NCBI GenBank assembly: GCA_030549335.1
Contig: CM060183.1
Span: forward strand, 20,720,552 to 20,784,551
DNA from: Pontederia crassipes
Lineage: Eukaryota > Streptophyta > Magnoliopsida > Commelinales > Pontederiaceae
Length of the DNA: 64,000 bases
Direction: 5' to 3'
Positions within the stretch are counted from its first letter, which is position 1; each line of letters opens with the position of its first letter. The notes under the pieces are model-generated. The model worked only from the letters and a program-made list of their open reading frames with translations. It did no database searches and was not told where the DNA came from. The position numbers were made by a program, and so were the translations under genes. This document shows positions 22,401-34,106 of this stretch, in pieces.

Positions 22401-24402
22401 TGCTTAAAAGTAATTAACACCATTGGTATTAAGCAAATCTCACAGTACAAGTCCACTGCATGTCTCAACGGGTATAGAATGATTGTGCAATAGTTTTTGC
22501 ACTGTTAAAGTGAATAAAAAATAAAGAAAATTCTTTATTCATGCTCTTTGGTTGATGAACTTTGGGTACTTATAAAATACGCATTTAATTTAACAATAGT
22601 TTCTCCACAGAAGAATGAGGTATACCTTGGCATTTAACATCTTAAATGATCTTAGTGTCTTTCTCCGTGCTTTCAACTTCAGGTTCCTTGTGTGCTTTGG
22701 TGAAAGATGCTTTCTTTTTGTAATCAAAATACTTTTATCGGCGTTCATTTCTCTTGTATGTTTCCATAATTTTGAGTCATCATGTGGTGATGGTGTACCC
22801 TTGAACTTGGACAAAATCCTCAGTTTTATGCCATTTGAATCAACATAGACTGCCCCTTCATTCCCTTCATTTGTATGTTCAATTTGTGACAACTTGGGCT
22901 TTTTAGTGTCAGCAACAACCTCTGTATTTGGCGATAACTGCAAAGCTAATTCCACTGCCCAATTAGTTCCATTCCTCCTATCAAGGTCTTCAAGGGTGCA
23001 ACTTTGAGCAGTGGTGTATATCTCCACCATTAACTTCTTTTTCCTAGGTTTCACTTTGTGTTTTGGAAATTTATTAAACATGTTATCAGTGATAGACTCG
23101 GTGGAGAGGCATTGATCTATATGAGCATTCAAAGTAGTGTTTGAAGTAGAGGAAAATACTTTACAAACAGGGCAAACCTTCGAAACCATGGGATCGGAAC
23201 CTGTGATAGAATGAGATACTTTTTCTTCTGTCCGGTTGGTGTCTGAGATAGCACCTAATGTGACAACCAACCTACACTTCCGTTCAGGAAACTTGGCATG
23301 ATCAAGTTCATTATCTTCAGGTGATGAATTCTTGCCTTGATCTGAACAGTCAAGAACCAAATTCTCAAGTGATGAGCATGGACCTTTTCCTATGCTTGCA
23401 GTTCGTCCACCGAGACTATCAATATCTCTTTCCTTGAGCACATCATCTCGCTCTTGTTCAGCTACTGAGCAGACAACAACCGGAGGCTGGGCTCTCACCA
23501 AATCAGGAGGTTGAAAAGATGGTAGTACGTCTTTGATTCCATGTTTCACATAAAGATGCAAAGTTTTCAGCGTAAACGGCCAGCTTGCTTTGATGTCTTT
23601 CCTCCGTGATGCAAGAACATAATCTCTGCAAGAAACAATGGATTCTCGCTATAGCATGATCAAAATTTCTTATGAATAATTTGTTCCAAGGCTCAACAAC
23701 TAAAAAAACCAGAATGTTTGCGGAGGAGTTCCTATGAGAAAAACAAGTAGAAAGACCGCTGTAAGTGAACTAAGCACACCACAACAGATTAATTTCCAGT
23801 ATCCAAACCAATTAAATTAGGTACCTTTTTAACAGAAAAAATACAACTTTCTGTGAGCTAACATGATTAACTAAAAATAAATTATGATCAAAGATTAAAC
23901 AATAATCACCCATGAAAACGACATGAAATGATGTAATAAATCAATAGTCTCATTTTGATGGTTATTGAAAGTTGGATTAAGAATACATGATAAGACCAGA
24001 AGGAACTCCAGAAGCATGGTGCCTGCTTCTGGACATACAAAAAAGGAAAGAAATGCAAAAAGAAGTCTCGGATCCGTAAAAGATAATTCCCCAGTACATG
24101 TCTAGGCGATCTGGATGTGGGGAAATAAAATTATTTAAAAGCAAGGTTCTCCAGAAAAAAAAAAATCATCCAAGCTCACCCTTAAAACACCAGAAACATG
24201 AGCTTAGGATGGACAACAATACCACCATAGCAAAAGAGTGATGGAACTGTTACCTGATACAGAAATTGGGAGTGGTTATCTCTTCAGGCACTACTGGATC
24301 TGTCTCCTGCAAATCAAGCTTTTCAAAGACCTTCTCATCAGCTTTCACTCTCGAACTCTTTGAGGAACATGAAGAGTCTGGAGGGAGTTCAGCGGGTAAC
24401 AT
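19494..24402 (-). CDS. HAP8: HAPLESS8-like protein with UBZ4-type zinc finger
   Basis: Three coding exons: 24402-24254, 23625-22626 and 22124-19494, all with GT-AG borders and matching phases; 1259 aa. Start ATG is at 24402. Residues 1-110 carry the family's conserved N-terminus (FCIRDYVLASRRKDIK, SWPFTLKTLHLYVKHGIKD, LPSFQPPD). A C-x2-C-x13-H-x3-C finger at residues 201-222 (CPVCKVF...NAHIDQCL) fits the ubiquitin-binding UBZ4 type. Lys/Arg-rich stretches after it could be nuclear targeting signals. The rest is long, Ser/Asn-rich and probably disordered, with a VLRLMGKNLMV block near the C-terminus that recurs in HAP8 relatives. Arabidopsis HAP8 (AT5G56250, from memory) came from a screen for hapless gametophyte mutants; its biochemical role is unknown. 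The gene looks intact. Confidence 0.88.
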
Positions 24403-24509
24403 CTGAAGAAGGCCTTCTCGATTCCTCCCCCTCTGATTTTTCTCAACTTCAGTTCTAGCCCAAGAGCTTTGCTGCTACTGGGCTTTCTTCTATGCTTTGC
24501 CTCCAGCAT
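24345..24509 (-). other. upstream ORF overlapping the HAP8-like start codon
   Basis: An ATG at 24509-24507 opens a 54-codon frame (starting MLEAKHRRKPSSSK) in another frame. It runs past the main ATG at 24402 and stops at 24345. If this part of the leader stays in the mRNA, ribosomes starting here cannot reinitiate at the main ATG, which would lower translation. The peptide itself looks like ordinary leader sequence. Confidence 0.5.
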
Positions 24510-24606
24510 AAATAACAAAGGGCTTCTTAATCTCTGGAACGTTCCCTCGGTAGGAGCACAACAAGAAGCCACCGCTTCTCTCCCTTCTTTTCACCTGCTG
24601 TGATGC
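24403..24606 (-). other. probable 5' UTR exon of the HAP8-like gene
   Basis: A minus-strand splice acceptor (TTGCAG before GCATCAC) ends an intron at 24607, and the sequence is continuous from there to the start codon. The upstream donor is uncertain; one candidate is at about 25713 (AGAGGTAGCT). The leader contains an upstream ATG. Confidence 0.55.
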
Positions 24607-27035
24607 CTGCAATTTGGTACAAAGGGAAATGAGACCATGATCAAACGGAACACTGACTCAGTAGCTGCAATATGAAGCTGTAAAACAAGTGACATCTTCC
24701 TGCAACATTATTTCATGTACAAAGGAGACTGGATCGATGAGGGGTTGAACAATCCGAGGTATGAAAATAAAGGTCAAGACTCCTTGCAAACCAAGGTACT
24801 CGAATCTTCTCTCACAGGGGTAGGAAAAACCAAAGGTCAAGAAAGATTGGAAGTTTCAGGAGCCCCATTTTCGTGACGAAAGAGGTGAAGAGGAAGTGAC
24901 CAAAACGTCTTCACGGCATCAGAAAAAGAGCGAAATGGAAGGATTAGTTGGTCGTGAATTTGTCACATGAAATCATGATGAGGAAACAAAGAAGACGAGA
25001 GTCCACTGCTCCAAATCGGAAACAAAGCAAGAAAAAAAATGATGAAAACATTAAGAGAGAGAAATCTAACGGACGTAGAATGAAACGTAGATCTGATCTA
25101 TAAAGTTCACAACAAAGACATGGAGGAACAAAGAGCATAAAAGGGAAGGCCATAAGATTACATCATCCGGGGCACTCCTGCAGCTTTAAGATCTTGTTTT
25201 TGTAGTTTGGGAGGCAAGGAGTGGTATGTTTCAGGCGACAAGGATGCAAAGGAGAACACAGTACAAAGTTTTTCAGAGAAAAAAAACAAATAAATCTAAA
25301 CTATATCTATCTCAAGATTCTTTGGACTCCAAACAAATCTAAGGTAAGGAATATAAGATTTGCAGGATGGGAAAGGAAGACCAAGGACAACTCCTGCAAC
25401 CATGCACAGACAACAAATGGTACCAGAGACAACAACAAGAGATCATGCGAGGAACAAGAAGAGGGCACATCAGTGAAAGCTGAAGCAAAAAAAAAAAGGA
25501 ACTAGAGGCACAAGTGGAAGCATCAGCCGCATCAAAACTTCACCTTGAGCTCGTCATGAAACCAGAAGGAAGTAGGAGAAAACTCGCAAGCTGGCCACAG
25601 ATCATGTGTGGAGGAAGGGGGAAGGGGAGGATTTTTGAGGACATAGAACTATGCAGCGAAAGAAAGAGTAAGGAGATGATCTGTCTGACGAGAGAGAGAG
25701 GGAGCTACCTCTTCTTTCCATTCACAGTGCACACGCACAAAGTTATCTGATTTAAGAGGAAATTGAAGATAAGAAGAAAAAACCACCCACTCACGCACAA
25801 AGGTATCTGGTTCTCCACCAAAGGCAAGGCCTCTCAACACTTAACAGCAGCTCAGAGAGGGGGGAGAGAGAGATGAAGGGTGGTAAAGGAAATGAGGGGT
25901 GTTTTCACGGAGCTGTCCTATCCTACGCCTACTCTAATAACTTTTTCCCTTTTTTTTTTCTCTCCCTCTCACACTCCCTGACTCTCATTCTCTCTCATCC
26001 ATATTTTTTTCTTCCTATTTCTACTATTATTATTGCTGTGTTAGAAATAGTATATAAGCTTGCAGTGATGTCCTTTCTCTTTTTACTGTAGCTTCTCTCT
26101 CACTTTCTCTCTCTTAGATTGGAACCTGCTAGGCCTTGTTCATGCCCTTTTTCCAATCCTTTTCTCCCTCCTCTATCTCTCCTCCTTTTCTTTAATATTT
26201 TTTTCCTTGAATATTATGCTAGACGAGGGAAAAGCTATGCGGATGGTACAAAATCATTAACATCCATGCTAGACGAGGGAAAAGCAAAGTGCACTGCGTT
26301 CATTTGAATTCACCTTGAGGTTTGAGCGATTCAATAAATGCCAATGCAAAGCATGCAAAATATATTCCCCACCCTACATGTAGTTTGGAGTCTTATTTTA
26401 TTAATGAAGTTTAAAGATCACTTTCTTTGTTTTTAAATATTTTTTTATCAGGTCATTGGATCTCAGGAGGACACCATTTTTTTATGAACTGCTGCACATT
26501 AGATGAAATACTGCAATGAAAATGATTATTTGACTGCTATTTGTTTTCTTAATATTAAGAGACACATTGGGCATCCTCTGTAAAATGAAAAAGCCACTAT
26601 TTTCTACAGAGTTTTAACATGAGGTATACGAATCATGAACATTTGAAACAATAAATAGTACAAATTACGAGTATTATCGTTTGAAAACCTATTGGTATTA
26701 AAAAAAATTTTTGCATTGCATGTTTGTATATATATATACATATTACAGAAGTGAGAAAAATAGGAATCATCCAATGGATCAATGCTTTGGTGTAACTAGT
26801 GCTTCGTGACCTACTCATGGGACCCAATCATTTACATTTCTTCCTATGGAGAATAGAAATGGGGCCTTGATGTTCCCCCTTGTTGCACTGGCAAGAAGGT
26901 GATGGGGAATCATTTTTATTGAGTATCACAATTATATTAGGCTGTCTCTTTTAATCTGCATGAACCTCAAAATTATTTTATCATATTTTTCTCTCCTAAT
27001 TCTTTACGAAGTTAATCTCAACAAAAAATGCTTTT

Positions 27036-27038
<3 letters not shown>
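24607..27038. other. leader intron, promoter region and intergenic sequence upstream of the HAP8-like gene
   Basis: Up to about 25870 the sequence probably holds the 5' end, leader intron and promoter of the minus-strand gene; purine and pyrimidine tracts at 25690-25880 and 25955-26110 are typical of plant leaders. I cannot place a TATA box or start site. From 26110 to 27038 I see only AT-rich sequence, including a 21-bp direct repeat (ATGCTAGACGAGGGAAAAGC at about 26216 and 26265). Confidence 0.4.
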
Positions 27039-27080
<42 letters not shown>

Positions 27081-27876
27081 GGGCAGCCCCCTAGTAAAAT
27101 AGGGGAGACCGGTTTCCCTAGTGTCTCTATCGTCGGATGCAAGATGAATTGTCTTCTCTAGTGTCTCTATCATCGGATGCCAGATGTGATTCAGCATCCG
27201 ATTTGGGAGGCAATCGGTTCAGGTGGTAGAGCAGTTCAAAGAGTGACAAGTTGGTGATTGGGGGATTGATCGAAGTTGCACCCGACCTCCACCGTTGAAT
27301 GTGACCATTCCATCAGCGTTCCACATTCGTGGATGATTAGGTCAAGCAATTGTGGAGCGAGTTGGACGAGTTGCGAGCAGATCTGATGGCGATGGAAATC
27401 AGCGAGGGTGGAGAAGTCGGTCGAGTGAGTTCCGAGCCGGTGGCAATTGCAACCTTCGACATTCGTCCCCAAAAACCCTTTGACATTTGTCTCCATCTTC
27501 AGAATTCGTCGTCCAGTTTGAACATGAACGCCTTCACGTTGACCCTCGCCGCCTTCGGATGCGTCGGGCAGCGATGCCTTTCTACCTTCGAATGCCCCTT
27601 ATGACAATGTCTTTCCGCCTTCGAATGCCTCAGATCGATGATCCCTTTCCACCTTCAAATGCATCGGTCAACAACGCCCTCACGTCGACCCTCTCTATCC
27701 CCTTCAAATTGTTGTTGATTGACTCTACCTTTGTTGTCATCCACACGATGTCGCTCGACAATCCATTTTTTTCCTCTTCATCACATGAGAACCATGCATT
27801 AACCACGTCTGAATCGTGTTCCGATCGTGTTCGTTTGATCTAGATAGGACGGTCCATTTCATTAGGGGGTCATTAA

Positions 27877-27922
<46 letters not shown>
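27039..27922. mobile_element. element embedded in a TA microsatellite (Micron-like)
   Basis: About 800 bp of non-TA sequence (27079-27880) sits between two TA runs of about 38-40 bp (27040-27078 and 27882-27922). Its ends are imperfect inverted repeats sharing CCCCCTARTRAAATRGG. The interior, of mixed composition, repeats TCATCGGATGC-type motifs (27130-27185) and has no supported gene. Insertion into (TA)n is what the rice Micron family does (from memory); kinship to Micron is inference. Confidence 0.55.
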
Positions 27923-27923
<1 letters not shown>

Positions 27924-29060
27924 CGCACGCAATTGGTGATTAGTAAATCACCATGGCACATGCAAACCTCGTTTGTCCTATGAGTTAATTAATTATAATA
28001 ACAAAGCCATTTGATGTTTATATATTAATGGTTGATCGAGATTATTGCTTCTTTTTCGCTGTCCACTAATTTGGACTTGTCGTTAGAATAGAAAACTATG
28101 TGTTACATCATGTCTGGGTCCCACTGACTTGTACATTTTTTCCACCTTAGATTAGGAGATAGTGAAAGATGATTAAACTTTCCCTAATTAAAGTATCGGA
28201 GAAACTCTTACTTTTCAAAATAACTTGTCTTTTCAATAAAAAAAAAAGCACGCAAGGAATGAACTTTTTGCGATATTAATTTTCGATGCCACTGATTCCG
28301 ACTAGTTTAATTTAAAATGGCCAGTTTAAGGTTTAATTTAAAACTATCGTATTTTGACGTTCAATCCGATAGAATTGAGCAAATCGTTTTGCAACTAAGT
28401 TCATAATTTTATTTTTTTGAGATATTTAAACTACGTGATTTTTTTAATTTAATTCTTTCGTTAACTTTTGTCAACTTTTCATTATTTTCAATTTTTTTAT
28501 TTATAAAAAGTCAAAAATACTTCTTGCTTTGACTTTATGTTTTCGTTTCGACCTCTCAATTCTGAGATATATTTTTTACTTTTCATAAATAAAAAAAATC
28601 GAAGATAATAAAAAAATTGACGAAAGGATCAAATAAAAAAACACGATAATTTAAAATTTTAAAAAATAAATTCGTAATTTAAAATTAGACGTAGAAAAAT
28701 CGTAATAATTTGGGGTGATTTATAATAACTCTTTGTTTAAAATTTGGAGCAAATTGATTACGTCACATATAATTGGCATATCCTAAAATAAAGCTACATG
28801 AAATAGACAATTTTGTTCCAACTACTGCCAAACAAATCAAACGGTTTGAAACTAATTAAAAATAATAATGGAACTTTAAATTGTTGAGACGACTTTTGTT
28901 ATATATAAGATTGATTAGTTTGGACGATGGGATATGAGGACAAAATTGTGGCGTCAAAATTATTAAAAGTATATATATTAATATATGGGCACTTTTCTCA
29001 CAATAAATCAAGCACAATGCCATAACCAGTATTATAAAAGATTAAAAAACATCATAATTA
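27923..29060. other. AT-rich intergenic stretch
   Basis: No coding, RNA or repeat feature supported. Short poly-A and poly-T runs only. Confidence 0.5.

Positions 29061-29138
<78 letters not shown>
29061..29138. repeat. (ATT)n microsatellite
   Basis: About 26 uninterrupted ATT units. Confidence 0.95.
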
Positions 29139-29139
<1 letters not shown>

Positions 29140-29225
29140 AATAAAATGGATTTTTAATTAACCAAAACCATTTCCTCGTAAATATGTGGGTGAGACCTTG
29201 TTGATAGAGGAGAGAGGTCATGCAT

Positions 29226-30275
<1,050 letters not shown>

Positions 30276-30629
30276 ACCATTTTGAACCTTAGACCTTAGG
30301 TCGTTACAATCTTCCCCTCATAAAGGGCTCAACGTCCTCGTTAAGCAGGGATCCGTGTTGGTTCATGGTCCGTGTTTCTCACATGGCTCAAGTGAGCATG
30401 CGAGGTCGGCTCTGATATCATTCTGTAACACCTCCTGACCTAATCAAGATATTATTCGCTTTGGGCCTGTTGGCCCGCACGAATTTAAAACGCGTCTTGA
30501 TAGGTGAAGATGGTAGCTACATATAAGCCCATGACCAACTTCGTGTTTTGCCCATGTGGGACTATTCATCAAACCATCTTGGTCCTTAGACCTCATGTCG
30601 TTACAATATTCAGTATGTTGACGGAGCTA

Positions 30630-30940
30630 AGGGGGATGTTACTGAATGGTATCAGAGCCGACCTCGCGTGCTCACTTGAGCCATATGAAAAATACGGGCC
30701 ATGGGCCAACACAGACCCCTACTCAACGAAGACGTTGAGCCCTTTATGGGGGGAAGATTGTAATGACCTGAGGTCTAAGGATCAAGACGGGTTGATGAAT
30801 AGTTCCACATGGGCAAAACACGGAGATGATCATGGACTTATAAGTAGCTACCCCCTTCACCTATCAAGACACATTTTAAATTCGTGCGGACTAATATGCC
30901 CAAAAATAAATAATATTTTGATTGGACCGGGGGTGTTATA
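30630..30940 (+). mobile_element. TRIM retrotransposon B, 5' LTR lost
   Basis: Same family as TRIM A in the opposite orientation. Only the last bases of the 5' LTR remain (GGGGGATGTTAC, 30631-30642), followed by the primer site TGGTATCAGAGCC (30647-30659), an interior of about 100 bp, polypurine GGGGGGAAGA and a full 3' LTR (30759-30940). The reading frame at 30504-30941 crosses both elements and is not a gene. Confidence 0.8.
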
Positions 30941-32865
30941 ATTTCTGATTAAATTTGCAATTCTGAAAATTAAGTTTAAATTTATTAACTCCGTAGATCC
31001 TGAAATATGACCTCCACAATTAGTTGTAAAATATAAATCTTTCTCGCCCAACAAACTCTGCCTTAATCAATTTATTTATACTACTTAAAAGTTGTCAAAA
31101 TCTATATCTTATGTAAAATGATAAGATCGAAGATTTAAGAGAAAAATATTTTTTAAAAAAAATAATAAATCTTTTTTAACAAATTTGTTGTGCTTAAAAA
31201 ATTACATGTCACTAAATCATTTGATTGAATCTTAAGTAAAATTACATCAAAACATATTAAAAATATAGAAAATATATTAAGCTTCATTTAAAATACTTCT
31301 TATGATCGTAACATATTTTTAATTATGTTTTAAATACTTCTTATGATCGCATAAGATCATGATCATATAAGATTTTATACAATAAAATCTTTTTAAAAAA
31401 TTGATATCGATAAAGAATAATAAAATGTAAAATTGTAAGATATTAATATTTTATTACGTCATCCAGGTTGAAATTAGAGGCAGACATGTATGTAAAACAG
31501 TAAAAGGGCCGTTTTTAAATTTCCCGCTTCATCTTTGAAAATTTTATTATCATGCTTCAACAAATATACTGAAAAAGCACCTAAATTTTAAAATTATATT
31601 ATCATGATTCAAATCCAATAAAAATGACATCCAAACATTCACTAGTAAATTTTACTGAGATAAGAAAAAAAATATTATGGTTTTTTATCATTTCCTTAGT
31701 TTTCCAATGCTCCCAAATAGGTCCTAAACCTATAAAAAATTCCTTGTACATTTTTTTCTAGCAATTTATTTTTAAACTTTTGATTTTATAATAAATATAT
31801 TTTTACTAAATTGATACTTTTAAAAATCGAAGGTGAGGCTCATGCTCATTATTAGATAGATAATTGTGCCAATCAAACGGTGCCAATTAAATGTGTTTTA
31901 GGAAAAACAATTGTGGGCCGCCGCCGCATAACACGAAATACCTGAAAACCTAAGAATAAAATTGGCGAGAGCCCATTAATACCATAACTCAAACATAAAA
32001 TTATTATATTAATTTTAAAAATAAGATGTATACACCAAAGACAATTTTTTTAATAAAAAGTGTCTTTGGTGTTTTTACCGATGAACACGTGTGTGGTCTG
32101 GAGGCGACGAGAGAAGAGAAGTTATCGGCGGACACGTTGCAAAGACGTGCTGAGGTGGCAGACAAAGAATGAGTACTGATTTGTTATCTCTAACATATTT
32201 TTACAGACAACAATTCTAATATTATTAGTGCAGAAATACATTTGATCAATTTGAGCGTTATGTTTGAATTTTTAAATGTTTCACTAATAACATAATCTAT
32301 TTAAATACTTGTTAATGTCCAATATATTATTTTTTTGAGTTGTAAAGTGATGTCCATGGCCTAACTCGCTTGGCATTAACGATTATATAGACTGTTCATA
32401 AAATTAAAGATCGACCAACTATCGAATTAAATTAATTTGATAAAATTATCTTGTGTAACATGCTTAACAATAACATGTAAGACTCTAACAAGAATTTTTT
32501 ACATTTCTAAAAACTCAAAATGAGAAAGGATAATATTTATTTCGTTCCATTGAAAACAAGGGAACAATTATGTTCGTAAGGACAACGCTACAAACCGAAA
32601 GAAAGGTAAAGGCTATTTCAGCTTAAATAATGAGAAATCACACCCGGCCCATTCTAACTCTTAATAAATATGTTAATATCAATACGAAAAAATATAATTA
32701 TGTCAATCTCCGAGAAAAGAAATTTATAATGAATCATTATCATTTTCTTAATATTGGGATCTCTGGAATTAGCTGACTATTAAATTTAGTGTAACGTCGG
32801 AGTATAAATAAATAAGGATGAATAACAAGAAGCTACTATTAATGACAATATCATATGTAGTTGAT
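30941..32865. other. AT-rich intergenic stretch
   Basis: No gene supported. A short direct repeat AAATACTTCTTATGATCG occurs at about 31290 and 31331, followed by a palindrome-like GATCGCATAAGATCATGATC at about 31343-31362. Confidence 0.45.
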
Positions 32866-34106
32866 TGAAAATTTCACTAAAAATTTCTTCAACACGTTTT
32901 CTCATCGTTATCATCCAACTTCACTTTGTAATCATACTGTCATTCATATTTTAACATGTTTCACTAAATGACATTTCGATTGGAAATAATCAAATTTTCG
33001 ATCATTTCATTGACGTGACATCTTATTTTAAAATAAAATTTATACAAAAATATTAAAATAATAAAAAAGAGAGGGCAGCACGCTACCTCTCTCTCTTCCT
33101 TCGGTCAACGCTCAAGCTGCCTGAGGGAGAGGGGGGTAACAGCTGCCCCCCTTGACCCTTCCCCTCTCATCTCCGATGCTTGGAGAGGAGGGGGCGCGAC
33201 GTCAACCGCCCCCGTGCATAAAGAAGGTGGAGAGGCACTCTTCCTCGACGTCGAAGAGGAGAGGGGGAGGGGTGGCACCCCTCCCCCTCCTCTACACGTG
33301 CGTGAGAGAGGGTGGGTGGGTGGGGGGAGGGGGAACCCCTCTCCCCCTCTCCTCACGATTTGAAATTTTGTCATGCAAAGGGTTCATCTCTTTATTTCCC
33401 AACCTCTCCATTTGACTTTGTCTAATTGCTGCCTCAAATCGTCTAGTCTCCATTGCTCTAGCTCCCCCTCCTACCTTGATTCGCCATTGAAGACTTCTTT
33501 CCTCTCCGCGGCTGCCCCTAGACATTGTTGCCCTAGTTCAATGTTAATGCCACCACCTCCCTAGTTCGTTGTCGCTGCCGCCGGTGACGGAGCGAGACCA
33601 ACATTTTAAGAGGGGGGGGGGGGGGGCAACTCCATATATTTTATCATATTTTAAAACATTTTTACCTAATATATATATATATACTTATATAGAGATAAGA
33701 AAAAAATTGGGAGGGGCCACCTCCCAAAAGGCCCTGGCTGTGTCCCTAGCTGCCACTACCCAAGTTCATCAACATCACCATCGCCTTGACACTGTTGCAC
33801 TGGTTCGCCATTGATGATGTCATTGCTCTAGTTTGCCATTGACACTCCACGCTCCCCTCTTCTCTCCCGCTCTTTTTTATATATAATTTTTATATAATTT
33901 TAATATTATTATAATATTTTATAAAAAAATTATTTTAAAATAAAATATCACGTCAGTGAAAATGATTGAAAATTTGATTATTTTATGTCAAAAAGATATT
34001 TAGTAAAACGAGTTAAAAGATGGAAACCGTTTAGTTACAAAGTGAAGTTGAATGATAGCGATAGAAAAAATGGATAAAATTATAGGGTATTTAATGAAAT
34101 TTACCC
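32866..34106. mobile_element. Mutator-like element with ~200-bp terminal inverted repeats
   Basis: About 32866-33060 and, reversed, about 33900-34106 share long blocks: ATCCAACTTCACTTTGTAA (with one difference), AATAATCAAATTTTC, TGACGTGA and TTATTTTAAAATAA. The outer end resembles GGTAAATTTCATTAAATACC, common in plant MULEs. No 9-bp target duplication is clear. The interior (33080-33850) is GC-rich and low-complexity, unlike the AT-rich ends, with a G run at 33608-33625 and TA repeats near 33670. No transposase is seen; the interior may be captured sequence. Confidence 0.7.

Noticed and set aside
24345..24572. 75-aa minus-strand frame as an alternative HAP8 start
   Set aside because: Its first codon is GTG, and it is out of frame with the conserved FCIRDYV region; only the ATG at 24509 inside it is kept, as an upstream ORF.
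30504..30941. 145-aa plus-strand frame
   Set aside because: Crosses from one TRIM element into another of opposite orientation; no domain.
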